A stretch of 64,000 nt of DNA from Panorpa germanica. Taxonomy: Eukaryota > Arthropoda > Insecta > Mecoptera > Panorpidae. The notes under the pieces were generated by a model. The model was not told the DNA's origin and did no database searches. It saw only the letters and a list, made by a program, of their open reading frames with translations. The stretch's first letter is position 1; each line of letters starts with the position of its first letter. The position numbers and the translations under genes were made by a program. Of this stretch, positions 36,576-50,400 are shown piece by piece. Where the stretch lies: the NCBI GenBank assembly GCA_963678705.1, contig OY783212.1:11780001-11844000 (forward strand), given 5' to 3'.

Positions 36576-37622
36576 ATTATATAAAGTTTAATGATATCTT
36601 TTCTCACCCACAACTTAAGTGCTCTAATAGCTATTACTTAATTAAATATAGTCATAACATTACAAACTTAATTTTAAAATGTATAGAAAGTTTATGTTCA
36701 GATTATCAAACAAGTCAACGAGATTATAATACAAGTACTCTTAATAACATTCTAAGTAATTTAGTTCTTAAAACAATCTTACCAGTATTGTAAATAGTGT
36801 TGGGATCAACTGAACTATTACTGCTGTATCTAGCTGCTGTTTGGTTTGAACAATATCCAATTAAGTACTACACGATTAAATCTCAGTACTTGTATTCCAG
36901 TACGAGAATGTAACTCGAAGTACATAGACTGCTATACCACTACGGTATTACGTAACAGGAGTACACGACTGTGTGCACAAGAAGTAAAACACTGATACAG
37001 GAAAATTCTATATATTGTACTAAAATTACATTTACATATTTATTAAAATGAAACAGTAGCTATTACTATATCAATATTATGATTCCTATATTACATTCAT
37101 GTTCTATTTCTGCAAAAGGTTGTAACGACGTGTTATAACAGATTTATCTCCATATTAATATAACTACAAGTGTAATTAAACTAAATGTAATTCATTATGC
37201 CGGGACCACACATGTCTGTTCATACGAATACCTAAAGTGAAAATATGTCCAAACTCACAGTGAAAATATTCGAGTATACTGAACATTCATTCGATATTTT
37301 TCGAGACGTATATTCGCTTTAGTTATACGTGAACACCTGTAATTAGCAGGCGATTGTTGCGGTTGCATTAGGTATCAGGAATGTGGCGCTAAACTGTACG
37401 ATAAGTGACCCCTACAGTATATTAATTTCACAGTATACTATTCTAAGTAGGAGTGAAACTTAAGGAAACAAATCATCATTCTATTCATTAACGTTCTGGA
37501 TAAATAGCGAGAAGTTTAAATACTGGATCTCTCACCCTGAAATCTACAGCTCAATGACACAAAATTGGAGTAATATCATTTATACGAGTATACATAAATC
37601 ATTATATTACTTAAGTTAATAA
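36576..37622. other. Gene-free stretch
   Basis: No supported gene. TAGTGTTGGGATCAACTG at 36797 looks like a hAT-type terminus, and the palindromic words around 36890-36960 would fit a sub-terminal region, but no second end was found. Confidence 0.4.
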
Positions 37623-37636
37623 AAAAAATCTATTGT

Positions 37637-38345
37637 TTTTTTTTATATTTATTTACTTATTTGTCTTGACTTTCTTTCGTCCTAGCCACCATCAAACATT
37701 TTTTATACATCTTTTATAATTTATAATTCAATTTTACAAATTTCAATAATTCACTAATTAATTTTGAATCACTTAACAAAAATTTAGTATTAACAGGAAA
37801 AGTTTTAATCACATCTAATATATCACTATTCAATTTTGATCTTTCTAAACTATAATTTATGCATTCAAATATAATATGATCCAAAGTTCCTTCTTCACCA
37901 CATTGACATCTGACAGCTGGAGTTTTGCAATGATTACTTTTGATTCTGATTATAGTTGATATAACTTTGCGGGACTCCTTTTTAAACCATCTCCTCTTAC
38001 ATAAATTTGTATGTAACATATAATAATCTCTTCCTTTTAACTGACTTTTGTTAATGAAATCTGTGCTTCTCAAATTGAAGTTTCATTTTTTGATTATATT
38101 TAAAATTTCATATGAAGACAGTTTCACTTTCATGTCAATTTCTAAATTTATTGATTCCTTTGCCAATTTATCCGCAATTTCGTTTCCTCTTATTTCACAA
38201 TGTTCTGGTATCCACATAAATTTTATGATATTATTCTTATTTATTATATTGAAATACATCTCCTTTATTTTGCATGTCAAAATATCATTTGATTAATTAT
38301 CATTAGAATTTAAATTTTTTAAAACACTCTATTCTCTATTATATT
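37637..38345 (-). mobile_element. 5'-truncated non-LTR retrotransposon with 14-bp target duplication
   Basis: AAAAAATCTATTGT occurs exactly at 37623-37636 and 38346-38359, bracketing a 709-bp minus-strand insertion. Its 3' end is an A-rich tail (T-run 37637-37645). Target duplications of this size and 5' truncation are typical of target-primed reverse transcription. Confidence 0.8.
37714..38289 (-). pseudogene. RNase H and C-terminal zinc-knuckle of non-LTR retrotransposon
   Basis: The frame enters in the RNase H domain: NIIKFMWIPEHCEIRGNEIAD then KLAKES. The H-x-x-x-x-GNE-x-AD motif includes the family's last catalytic Asp. After a single in-frame TGA (38083-38085) the same frame continues NFNLRSTDFINKSQ through RWFKKESRKVISTIIRI to a CQCGEEGTLDHIIFEC knuckle and stops at 37714. 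Only the C-terminal ~190 residues exist because the insertion is 5'-truncated. With one stop and no frameshift it is the best preserved retrotransposon relic here, hence relatively young. It belongs to the same broad group as 432-556. Confidence 0.85.
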
Positions 38346-38359
38346 AAAAAATCTATTGT

Positions 38360-40430
38360 GAACGTATATGTTACATATCAGAAACATAATATTTTTACTA
38401 TAATAGACCCGATAAACACAGTTATGTGTATTTAAGGTTTATTTCATATTTAAAAAATGCCTTGTTATTTAATATACAACATTTTGGAACTTTTATCATA
38501 ATCATAAAACATTGTCGACCTTTAGTTTTATTCACTTATAAAACTTCGTAAGAATACCTTTTCAAAAATTTAAAAACAAAACTTGAGAAGATTGCTTCAA
38601 ACATTAAAGAAATATAAAGTATCCGATAACATCGAGGGCGTAGTGAACTTTCACCCCTATTTCGAAATCTGAAATAAATATTTTACATATGAAACTAAAT
38701 ATTACTATGATTTTTAATACATCGAGATATCTGCAGTCAAGAGTATTACTTTAAAGTGTTTTACAGTTATACTATTTATAAAATATATATAAAGAAAAAT
38801 ATTAAACATATATAGACTGCATATGGATTGCATGCGCATACGCACTTATCAGGATCTGTCTGCATAGTTTTGTTATCAACCGCAAAAGTTAGGTCAAACA
38901 TTTCCTGCTAACTGATCATTAAATATTTTGCGGATGTAGAATAATTTTTTTTTCTTATATTTAACGGTAATTGTTATCAAAATCAGATAATTGAAGTTGA
39001 ACCAAAAACCTAAGCATAATTAATTATATAAAAAAAAATTATATGTATACTAGCATTATGGAAGTTTTTTTAAATATTCTATTTTAGTAGAAAGCAACGA
39101 TAAAATATGTTATTTTTAGAACAGGTTATTGTTATTTAAAGATTATCATTGTACAATGAAGTTTAGTCGTTAAAATAACCGTTTGCAGCATCTATTACGT
39201 CACTATGGTCAGAAAAGGACAAAATTTTGAACCAATTTTTACTTCATAACTTTTTTCTAAATTCAATAACGAGCGCGCTGTACCGCCAGGAAATTGGGAC
39301 ATTTTTTCTGTTGACGAAAAAACACTAAATTCAATTTCTAAAAAAATTACTCATATGGTAATATACCGAACGCACAATTTAGATCTAATTTCATTGATCA
39401 AAACATTCCATATGAAAAGTCCATTTGATAGTTCAAATATGGGTAATGAAACAGACATGGGAGTTCTACAGACGCGTAAAATTTTTTAAAACAGGTAAAA
39501 ATATGATCAATTAATAATGAAACTAAAACTTTGGTTTTATAGTAATAACTAACCAGACCTTTTTTTGTTTTTTTATTTAATTTAATTAACGTAGACCGAT
39601 GCTAAGTGTGTTCTAGTGTCATATATGTATGCTACTCCATTGCCTGACATGATTATGATTATGTATGTATATAATTAAGTTAACTTGATAACTTAGAAAA
39701 TATAACTCAGCAGTCGGCAACAAGCATCAACGCTTTCGCCCACAATGTCGTCAATCAGATCTTTACCGTGGTAAATTGTACATAGCTGTTGCATTATAGA
39801 TATATTTCATGAATATATAAATTAAAGTATCACTAAAAGTAATTTATATTATAACTGAAAGTAATTAAAATAACAATTAAAATAAATGTATAATATAAAC
39901 CCCCAAAGCACTAAATAACGTCTATCTAACGAATATCAATTGAATCAGAAAATTGTATGAAAGGTAAATAATAATTTTATAAAAGAAAAATAGGAAAACA
40001 ATAAATAAAGCTCTATACTACTTACTGCTTTTAATATAAATATATAAAGCTAATAAATTTAATTTGGAGTTACTGCTTACATAATAGTGTACCCTTTGTT
40101 GTTTAATATGCCTTAAAATGGCACTTAAACCCACACAAAGTATCTTTATGCGTGCGTCTCTTACATTTTAATGGCAGTAAATTACCTGCCTCCATAAGTC
40201 ATTAGCTCTAAAGTATTTTAGAATTGCGCATTGATGCGTCTCATTTTATTAATACAGTCTTGTTGAACACGCACTTAACATCAACATTGCAATTATTATA
40301 TTCACACCAAGTACTAATAATAATGACCGGTAATAATTATTGCTAAAAAAAAAAATTGAAAAGGTAATTTTAAAAGAGTATGAACGATTTAATTTTTTTT
40401 TTTTCAATGACTTTTGGTTTTAAGGTCTCT
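38360..40430. other. Gene-free stretch
   Basis: No supported gene. A segment at 39180-39310 has somewhat higher GC (ACGAGCGCGCTGTACCGCC) without a readable frame. 40100-40290 is compositionally balanced and has no repeat partner. Function unknown. Confidence 0.4.
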
Positions 40431-40444
40431 ATGTAAATGCATTA

Positions 40445-40716
40445 TAAACAACCTCAAGTTACACAGGTCATCCGAAGTAACAGGCTGAGATGGCTCGGCC
40501 ACGTCTGTAGATCCCCTGAAGACAATGTTACTAGATTATACACCTTCAACAACCCTACGGCTTACCACCAACAAGATGGCTAGACGACATAGTAGAGGAC
40601 ATCAAAACATTGAAAGTAAAAAACTGGCAAATAATTGCTTTGGACCGATTGAGTTGGAAGAAGCGAGCTGTGGAGGCAGCTAAGACCTGCAATAGGCTGT
40701 TACGCTCTTAAAGAAG
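40445..40716 (+). mobile_element. RTE-like retrotransposon 3' end with 14-bp target duplication
   Basis: ATGTAAATGCATTA is present exactly at 40431-40444 and 40717-40730, bracketing 272 bp. The inserted DNA is the very 3' end of an endonuclease/reverse transcriptase gene. The element ends almost at the stop codon (TAAAGAAG) with no long poly(A), a habit of RTE-type elements. Confidence 0.8.
40461..40711 (+). pseudogene. Reverse transcriptase C-terminus, RTE-like
   Basis: QVIRSNRLRWLGHVCRSPED is the common motif I/LRWLGHV-R found after the fingers/palm region of RTE-like reverse transcriptases. A 1-nt frameshift near 40549 leads to PYGLPPTRWLDDIVEDIKTL, then NWQIIALDRLSWKKRAVEAA and KTCNRLLRS before the stop at 40709-40711. 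Family pattern: GRPxxRWxDDIxxDL...W...A.DR..WR..VxxA. The polymerase and endonuclease domains are missing through 5' truncation. Confidence 0.8.
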
Positions 40717-40730
40717 ATGTAAATGCATTA

Positions 40731-41093
40731 CATACTTGCCAAATAAATTTGAGATTGTGTCTACCAAACCCAGAAAATATAGCGCTTGTTCAATATCAAA
40801 GCAACTACTGTTTGATCTTGTAAATGTATTTATTTACAGAATAGAAAAAGCATTGATTACATTGTTTATAATTTGTCGTTGCTTTACTTGCACTGTCGAC
40901 TTCCTGTATACTAATTAATATTGTGGAAACAATCAAATTATGAATAATTTTATTAATTAGAACTTAAGTGCAATTTTAAATGAGTAAATCTAATAATGTT
41001 CAATAGCAATATAAACTACGATGTTATTAATTATATTATAAAGTATAGAGACAATATAGAAACTAAGTAATAAACAACTGTGGGCTTCCTATA
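40731..41093. other. AT-rich stretch with a dispersed repeat fragment
   Basis: Two short blocks recur at 59220-59330: TGAATAATTTTATTAATTAG against TGAATAATTTTATTTATTAG (same strand) and GCACTGTCGACTTCCTGTAT against its near reverse complement. CTACCAAACCCAGAAAATATA near 40761 is close to the reverse complement of words at 61050 and 43455. A small unclassified repeat family is likely. Confidence 0.4.
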
Positions 41094-41670
41094 CACTGTA
41101 AAAGAAATTGATCGAAAAAATACTTTAGACGCCTCTTTCTTAGGCTAATGAAATTTTATCGGCAACGGAGGTGTAAAATCAAAGTACGTTTGCTGATAGT
41201 ACTCTGAAAAAAACTGAAGTGTTTGAATGGGTCCAGAAAATACTAATACTAATAAAGTGGAAAATCAAGGTTAACACTAAAGAAAAAGTATCAAATACTG
41301 TATTTTGGGTCTGAAGAGGTGTACTGGTGATGATAGACATGATAGACAGGCAGGCTTATTTCTATCACCTGCTGGATGAGCAACCGATTCGCGATGACCT
41401 TCTTCTGCAAGACACATACATCAGCTCTAACTCGTGAAAAACTCACTAAATTATATTTGCACCCACTTGGACACACACCTAACAACCTAAACTTATTCTC
41501 ATGTGACTACCATATGTTTGCTCCACTGAAAGAGCCATTAAGAGATGAACGATTTAAAGACAACGCTTCGGTCGAACAGTATATATGTAATTGACTACTT
41601 GAGCAGCCATCTACTTTTTTCATGCAAGGATCTCTTCGGCATAAATGATATTGTAATTAGAATATATATT
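41094..41670 (+). pseudogene. Mariner (DD34D) transposase relic with left terminus
   Basis: The left end CACTGTAAAAGAAATTGATC at 41094 follows TA and matches the MITE at 25832. KTEVFEWVQ (41210-41236) resembles the N-terminal HTH line (VFEWxKRF) of mariner. A deletion then joins to AYFYHLLDEQ (41354 onward), LLLQD with the second catalytic Asp at 41411-41413, and after a 1-nt deletion TREKLTKLYLHPLGHTP, LFSCDYHMFAPLKEPLRDER with the third Asp at 41515-41517. The two Asp codons are 104 nt apart. Restoring the 1-nt deletion leaves 34 residues between them, as in DD34D. It continues FKDNASVEQYICN, an in-frame stop, LLEQPSTFFMQG. The right terminus was not found. Confidence 0.85.
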
Positions 41671-43565
<1,895 letters not shown>

Positions 43566-43600
43566 ATTGCATATGATAGGACTCGGCATCGGAAATAATA
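43566..43600 (+). repeat. SINE-like repeat E, copy 5 (short fragment)
   Basis: ATGATAGGACTCGGCATCGG and AAATAAT match the E 3' end (GTGATAGGACTCAGCATCGG AAATAGG), then diverge. Confidence 0.5.
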
Positions 43601-43626
43601 CTTCGGTAAATATATTAAAGAATACA

Positions 43627-44156
43627 TACAGGGTGTCCCAATATTCAACGATAAGCGGGCACCAGAGGGTGGTCCTGCTCATGACTACACGAGAAAAAAA
43701 GAAAAAAAAAATTATCTCATTTTGTTTAGAAATTAGAAAAAAAAATTTCTTTTTCGAAAATTGAAACACCTTAAGATGTTTTTAACTACCATGACCACAA
43801 TTTTTCAAATATTTCTGATTTTTTTTTTGTATCGGCAAACTAAATAGCACTGCTATTCACCACAACCATTAAAAATCCCAGAATGCTAGTAGTTTTTACA
43901 CAAAAATTAATCGAAATTATTTTTTTCCCTAAAATTTTTAAAGATTTTTACTTTCAGTTCACTTTAACTCATCGTGGTGTAAAAAACGATGAGTTAAAGT
44001 TGAATATTTGAAAAATTGTGGCCGTGGTAGTTAAAAACATCTAAAGGTGTTTCAATTTTCGAAAGATTTTTATTGTTTTTTTGTAAGTTCTAAACAAAAT
44101 GAGATAATTTTTTTTTTCTTTTTTTCTCGTGTAGTCATGAGCAGGATGAGCATGAT
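43627..44156. mobile_element. Foldback element with ~140-bp inverted arms
   Basis: The arms at about 43673-43814 and 44003-44146 are near-perfect reverse complements: TCCTGCTCATGACTACACGA, AATTATCTCATTTTGTTTAG, CGAAAATTGAAACACC and ATGTTTTTAACTACC all recur inverted. A small perfect hairpin (ACTTTAACTCATCG, 43961-43974 and 43987-44000) sits at the inner edge of the right arm. The left side extends outward to ACAGGGTGTCCC at 43629, a motif seen at ends of many arthropod DNA elements. The right arm lacks this outer part and ends near GAGCATGATGGGG. No coding capacity and no clear target duplication. Confidence 0.7.
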
Positions 44157-45379
44157 GGGGATAAATATATATATATATATTGTCATGTAGCTGCTGATGT
44201 TATTATAAAAGTAGGCTCATCCATTTATAGTAGTGCAGGTAGGCTAGCTCCCTCCGCATATTTCTTATGTATTTTCTGAGTGCAGATGATTACATGTTAC
44301 CCGTGTTAAAACTAGTCTCATTAGTAAATGGCTTGGGAGGTGTAAGAGTTCTTCTTAGAAACGTTAACCAGTAAGCGCTCTTATCATATAGCGAACATAT
44401 AGCGAATATAATTATGAACAAGGTGTATTAACATATAGAGAATAACATAGTTCTTTTTTAATTAATTATTACTATATGAAAAAATAATTATTAACATAAA
44501 ACGGAATCTGTAATTAAAAAATCTTAAAAATAATAATTAAATTCTTAATTATAATAACAAAATAATTGGAATAATTAATCTACAATTTTATAGTAAATAA
44601 GCATGACAGATATTAACTCAATTTGATGACTAATAATAAGAATATAATGAAATACTTCTTAGAAATATTGTTAAATAAATGGAAACAAAGTGATAAAAGG
44701 AAGCAAAAAGTTTTTCAATATTTGTATTAATCATTTGTAATAAACAAAGTTTATTAATAAAAGGCAGGATAGCGTTGAGAAGTTGATGTTTAACTATCAT
44801 GCTTCCGGATTCGATCGTTACACCAGTTTTATATATTAACTGAGTTTTTCACACAAAAATTTGTCAATCAGAAAAAAAATTGTTTTGAAAAAATTTTCAA
44901 GTCAGACATTTTATTAAAGGATTATTTTTTTATTTTGGTTTTACCTTATTGCACCTACTTGCTACTAAACCATTACAAGTAAAATACATATAAAAATAAC
45001 AAATTTTTGGTTAAACATTTCTTTTTGTATTTCTGTAATTAGGACTGGTTCGGACAGTAAAAGCTTTTTTAAAACACTTTTAAAGGAACGCTTTGAAAAT
45101 ATTTTCTCCCGTGTTTCTCAAAAGTGCGATTGTGAGCTTAAAACCTTTTATCCTGCAAACACATATACGTATGTAAAAAAAAAATTAAAAAAAGCTAAAA
45201 TTAAGTGTTTATAAAGAACAAATAACTAAACACTTTTATGAATAATTAAAATTTATCTAACATTAAAAAGTTACCTATTACATAAACAATTTTACTTAAT
45301 ATACAAAGTTTTGTCACCTAGTTTTTGGCTTTTTGAAAAATACCCATTAACATAATCATTAAATATCTTATGAAGACCC
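44157..45379. other. Very AT-rich gene-free stretch
   Basis: Begins with a short (TA)8 run at 44166-44180. No supported gene or repeat. Confidence 0.45.
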
Positions 45380-45490
45380 TTTTAAAGATTAAAGGCTTCT
45401 AAAATAGCTATAAAATAAAACCATTTTAGATTAAATATTACTATGTTTTGTTTAAGTAAAATATTAAATAAATGTAATATAAGGTAACAA
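45380..45490 (+). repeat. Repeat I, uninterrupted copy
   Basis: Matches the interrupted copy at 17175-17252 plus 18080-18130 on both sides of its 17253-18079 insertions. It reads straight through TTTAGATTAAATATTACTAT and GTTTTGTTTAAGTAAAATA, so it acts as a related empty site. Confidence 0.7.
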
Positions 45491-45954
45491 CCATGTTTTG
45501 TATTCAGCGCGTGTTTTTATCTCATAAAAGTTGCCTTAGTAATAAATAAATATAATAAATGCCTTAATAGTAAGTAAACTAGTAATTTTTCAACCTCTTT
45601 TGAATCATATAATTACTTTAAGTTAATTTTAATAACTAAATTCAACTTACCTTTGCATAAAATTAAAGCTGCATTTAATTTTCAAACTATAGTTGGGTTA
45701 AATAATAATATGACCAATTTATTTAATTAAAATAATAATGAAATTAAAACACACTTTAAAAAATACCAAAAAGAAACAATGTTTAAAGAAAACACCTACA
45801 CAACAAAAAATAAAAACTAAAAGTATTCAACAAATTAACAGTAATATCAAAAATATGTCACTGAAAAATAAAGAATAGTTTTAAAATAAAAGCTTGTTTT
45901 TAATTATCAAAGTAATAGAGTAACTCTCGTAGGAGCTTTAGAGCTTTTGAATAT
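45491..45954. other. AT-rich gene-free stretch
   Basis: Nothing recognisable. Confidence 0.45.
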
Positions 45955-46275
45955 ATTTGTTACTGGTGCAGATCCGTTAGTTGGAAAGCTTTTCCGAACA
46001 GTGCGACGCGCGTTCCGCGATACGACTGACTTTGTGTCCAGATACATTAGTCTACCGGAGTTAAAAACTTGTACACACGTGATACGTACGTCATAGTTGA
46101 CGTCACAGTGAAAACATTTTTAGTTGAAATTATTTTAATTAATTGCTTATTTTAAATTAATAAACGTGTATGTATACAATTGTTTAGTGTTAGTCACAAA
46201 TATTAAATAACAACACCCACGATTGTGGTTGAAATATTACGAGGAGTATACGTGAAAATGTGTATGTTTGTAAGT
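45955..46275 (+). promoter_or_regulatory. Candidate CpG-rich promoter-like patch with CRE sites
   Basis: The stretch 45965-46110 is clearly less AT-rich and CpG-rich (GTGCGACGCGCGTTCCGCGA). It ends in ATACGTACGTCATAG and TTGACGTCAC, two cAMP-response/ATF-type half or full sites. A GTAAGT splice-donor-like word is at 46270-46275. This could be a promoter with a non-coding first exon, but no initiator, transcript or neighbouring exon is visible. Weak call. Confidence 0.25.
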
Positions 46276-47342
46276 GCGCGCAAATTGAAGTTTGTTTAAA
46301 AAAACATGTTATCAAGATATTTTAATTAGGTATTTGAAATAACTGTTTGTTATCAAAAGTATAAATCATAATGATTTTTTATAAGAATAATAAAGATGTT
46401 AGTAAATATGTTGACATAAGGCCAGTTCAACTAGTGCGTTGTTTCTTTTCTTTTTCTTTGTACGAAATGCCTCACAAGTCACCGGGCCCGCGTTATTTTG
46501 AACCATCTATGCTCTATATATATATATGCTCCTTAACTTGTAGTATCCCTCAGAAGAAAAGTATTCCTTATCGTTTTCATTAGGTTTTTGACCCCTTCAT
46601 TTTATTCCTGACATTATTTTCTCAACGTTACTGTTATAGCGTTCCGTACTTATACGTGCGTCAAGACTGTATGTTGCCGACAAAAATGTACGTAGAAAAT
46701 TTTTCAACAGAATTTCCTGCAGAAAAAATAAATGCGCCTAATGATAAACATTTTGGAATACGACCATGTCAGACTCCATTTTGTCCAATGGCACCTGTTC
46801 GTATAGCAGGAGCCCACCTCTGCGGACGCCTATGGTCATGCGTGTAGCAGACATTGGTTCATCCATGTTTACATTTCATATTACAAGGACTCATAATCTT
46901 ATTGTTGATCATAAAATATTGTTAATTTCCTTCTTGTAGGTTTGTTTATTTAGTTGTAAATTTCACTGCTTTGAAGTTATTTTTATTTAATTATTCAAAG
47001 GTAAAACTTTAGTTATTGGTTATTTTCAAAATTACTACACTACAGACTTACGCGTAACTTATTTGTAACTTTAGTTTACATTTCATACTTAAACAATAAC
47101 TTTCGTTATGTTTTACCACATAAAAAATACATGTTCGTAGGTCACAATAATAAATTTCTTGGAATAATTTAAAATTTTAATTTCTTTATTTATTGAAAAT
47201 TTTGTTAAAGTTTTTGTTGAAGTACTTTTCCTTCTAAATATGTTTAGAAAAGAAAACGGCTGAGATATAACTAATAATAATTTTAAAAAATGTTCAAGGG
47301 CTTTTATAATTCTTGAAATAATAGATACACTGTGAGAAATAT

Positions 47343-47440
47343 ACAGTAAAAATTACTATATATATTTCTATTTTGTCTTATGACAAAAGTTTCTGTAGAA
47401 TCAATTGAAAGTTCTATGTTCACATAGTAATTTTTACTGT
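47343..47440. repeat. 17-bp perfect inverted repeat, possible MITE remnant
   Basis: ACAGTAAAAATTACTAT (47343-47359) and ATAGTAATTTTTACTGT (47424-47440) pair perfectly around 64 bp. CACTGTGAG lies 15 bp outside the left arm. No target duplication was confirmed. Confidence 0.5.
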
Positions 47441-50400
47441 GTTTTACCATTTGCCTAGGAATTAGGTTGTAAACCACGTTTATTTTAATTTGACATTTTC
47501 AATGTCTGTTTTTTAAGTTCATGTTATTGATATTCAAATATTTTCGGATGTCTCAAGTGTTCCGCAAAGTTAAGAAGCTGAGAACGTCTAGAGGTCTAAG
47601 TACTATAAGTGGTTAATTAGTCAACATCACAAGATTCTTGAATTTTCGGATAAATGAAGTGATCATTTTTGATTTGCCCGTGTCTCAAGTATAAAGCTCC
47701 TCGAAACAAAATACATAATGTGAACATTTAAATTAATAATTTGGATTAAGCAAAAATCTATGAATATTTGTGATGAAAGAATTCGCTTCGAGGTCAGTAT
47801 CTCACAGTCGGTCATTAAATGTTCTGAGCTACAAATGGAAAAACCACTTCACCTGGCAAATTGATACGAACTACAATTGACTTGCAATTGACTTAAGCAA
47901 ATCGTGTATATAGTCTTTTAATAGGAATCTTTAAAGGAATGATTTACTAGTATGAACCCCAATACGATTAATAACTACATTAATTAAAGCCATCTTCAAG
48001 TGCGCAAAATTCTTTGTGTTACAATTTCACACAACTTCAACTTCAACTCTACAATGTTCAATTTATATAAATATTTCTAAAGTATTCATTTCCTGAGAGC
48101 AAAATATTATTCAAAAGAATAAATGTTTAGCATTAATCATTCAGTGAGTAATTGTGGAATAATTATACTTGAAACTTTGAAACAGACTTAAGAAAATGAA
48201 AAAAGAAAGCAAAACAAATAAAATCGATATTTTCCCTTTTATTACTGTAAGAAAAAGAGTTGTTTTACAAAACGGGTTCCATTGTTAATATTGTCAATCA
48301 ATTCAGTTGACATAGTCTAATCTCTTTCAATAAGTGCCTGTTAAATCAGAAACGAATTTAAAGCAAGGCGCGCAGATTTAAGCCTTGTAGAAATCTATCT
48401 TTTTTATAATAACTCTGCAATGCATTTTAATTAGGTTTTAAGGGGCCTTACTGCGCTGCTGTGTAATATTAAAGTATCATTTTTGGTTGTGAAATTTTCA
48501 CGTACAAATTCTTCATTTGTTTTTCTCACTTTTATTGAGAATGCCTGAATTGCAAGACAATTTCTATTAGGATTCTAGATCTCTTTAAAAGTCTCATTTC
48601 ATCGAATAAGTTCAAAATCTTTATTTACTTAAATCAGAGACGAATTAAATATTCTGTTTAAAAATAACAACATTTTCTACTTAAATTTTTGATAATTTTT
48701 TAGGACCGAGAGCTTTTATTATTAAATTATTATTTTCTTTTATTTTTATTTTAGTTTAAGGATAAATTTAAAATTATTTTATGCATTTTAAATAAATAAA
48801 AGTTTATTTTCGCAAGACAAGTCTTTTTAATTTATTTTTTAATATTTATACTACTGAATTTCAAACCAAACTAAAAAATGACTATTTTCCTTTTCATTAA
48901 ATCTTTGTGTTACTTATGTTTCTGATTTTACCAGGGATCGCTGTGTTACGTTTTTGCTAATCTGAGTTTACAACTTCAATACATGTCTTCTTCTGGTATC
49001 CCTTTCAATGAAACAGCGGAACTTTCTAAGCTTTAAAGTTTTAATGAGATCTGAAACCAACTTTTAATACCAATAAAATAGCACTAAATGTTGTGTAATA
49101 GAAATTTACTAGACTAGCCGTCCTCTTTTATCTTTAATCCTTCATTTAAGGACCTGTCAGTACTTATCGTATAAAATTGTTCATTTGTAAATTCAACAAT
49201 CAAGTATGCATAGTCAAAGTGGTTAAGTAATTGACACTCGGTTACGTTGTTCTCGGGTTTGATTTTTAGAGACAGAATTACTTCTTTTAAATACATTTTG
49301 TTAAGTGATCCATTACTCAAAAGAAATGGGCCATTAAATATAAGTTCGGAAGCTATCCTTGATCGTAGATCCAGGAAACGTTATCCATAAAAAAGGTTAA
49401 AAAAGTTACCTAGGTATATAAAGAAATCTGTAAAGTTTGAACTTTAGTATTTCAAAATTACCTAATTTTCCAAATTTATAAGAAGTTTATAAGACCGGAT
49501 ACACCTTCCATTATTTAATATTGCATTTTGTTAATAAGTTCTGTCTGAAATTTAAGTCTTGTTTAAAATATACTTAGTCTATCTTTACTTATATCAATTT
49601 ATTGATCAATTATAAAACTTATTACAATTTTAATTATTTCTGTTTTAATTGCAGATGTTAGATATATTGTATTTACTATGAATCTTCTGATGGTATTATT
49701 GTGTTCTTACATCGTAAAATAATGTAATCTACTGTCATTCTTCAAGGTAAAGGTACACCTTTCATTCTCGTACACAAGCGCGCGAATTTTTACCAACGTT
49801 TTTATTAGTTTTCATTCGCGTTTGAATCGCGATTACCACTCAAACACTTGAGTATTTTTAAGGCGAATAAGCTGTAGATAACCTATAAACCGCGTCCGAC
49901 GCAATTTTTCCGAGCAGAAAACAGAATTTCAATCCCACACGCTCTTCTTGAATTTTAACAATTTCGCAAATAGCAAATCGCACGAAGTCTGTCACAGGGG
50001 CTCGCTACAACCGTACTCAAGCCATACTCACTTAACAATCACCTATGGGGAAAAGTTCGAACTACAAGAACGACAGCGAATTACGTTCGCTTACTTCTAA
50101 GTCCTCCTCATATTTTACGAAAATAAACCGCAAATTAAAAAAAAATTACGTAAAATTTTCTGCTTTAAGTTTTATTTATATGCAAATACCACAATTAGTA
50201 TTTCAGTAACCTGGTACACCTGGTAACCAGGACTACTAGCTTGTAATTAATAACAGACTCATGTAAAAGCCCTTAATGAAATATTTGTAGGGGTTAGAAG
50301 AATTTATTAATACATTTATTAAGTACTACCTGTGTTCCTATTATAATTTAATATTTAAAATTAATTAGGCACTTATTAAAAGCTCAAATGTCCTTTATTT

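Noticed and set aside
36797..36960. hAT-like end at TAGTGTTGGGATCAACTG
   Set aside because: Only one end is plausible; no inverted partner or 8-bp duplication was found.
46656..46847. 63-codon frame with several Cys and Pro as a small secreted or zinc-binding protein
   Set aside because: The cysteine pattern fits no family I can name, no signal peptide is visible, and there is no transcript evidence.
49114..49320. 68-codon minus-strand frame as a small gene
   Set aside because: The composition is protein-like, but there is no recognisable motif, splice context or repeat partner.
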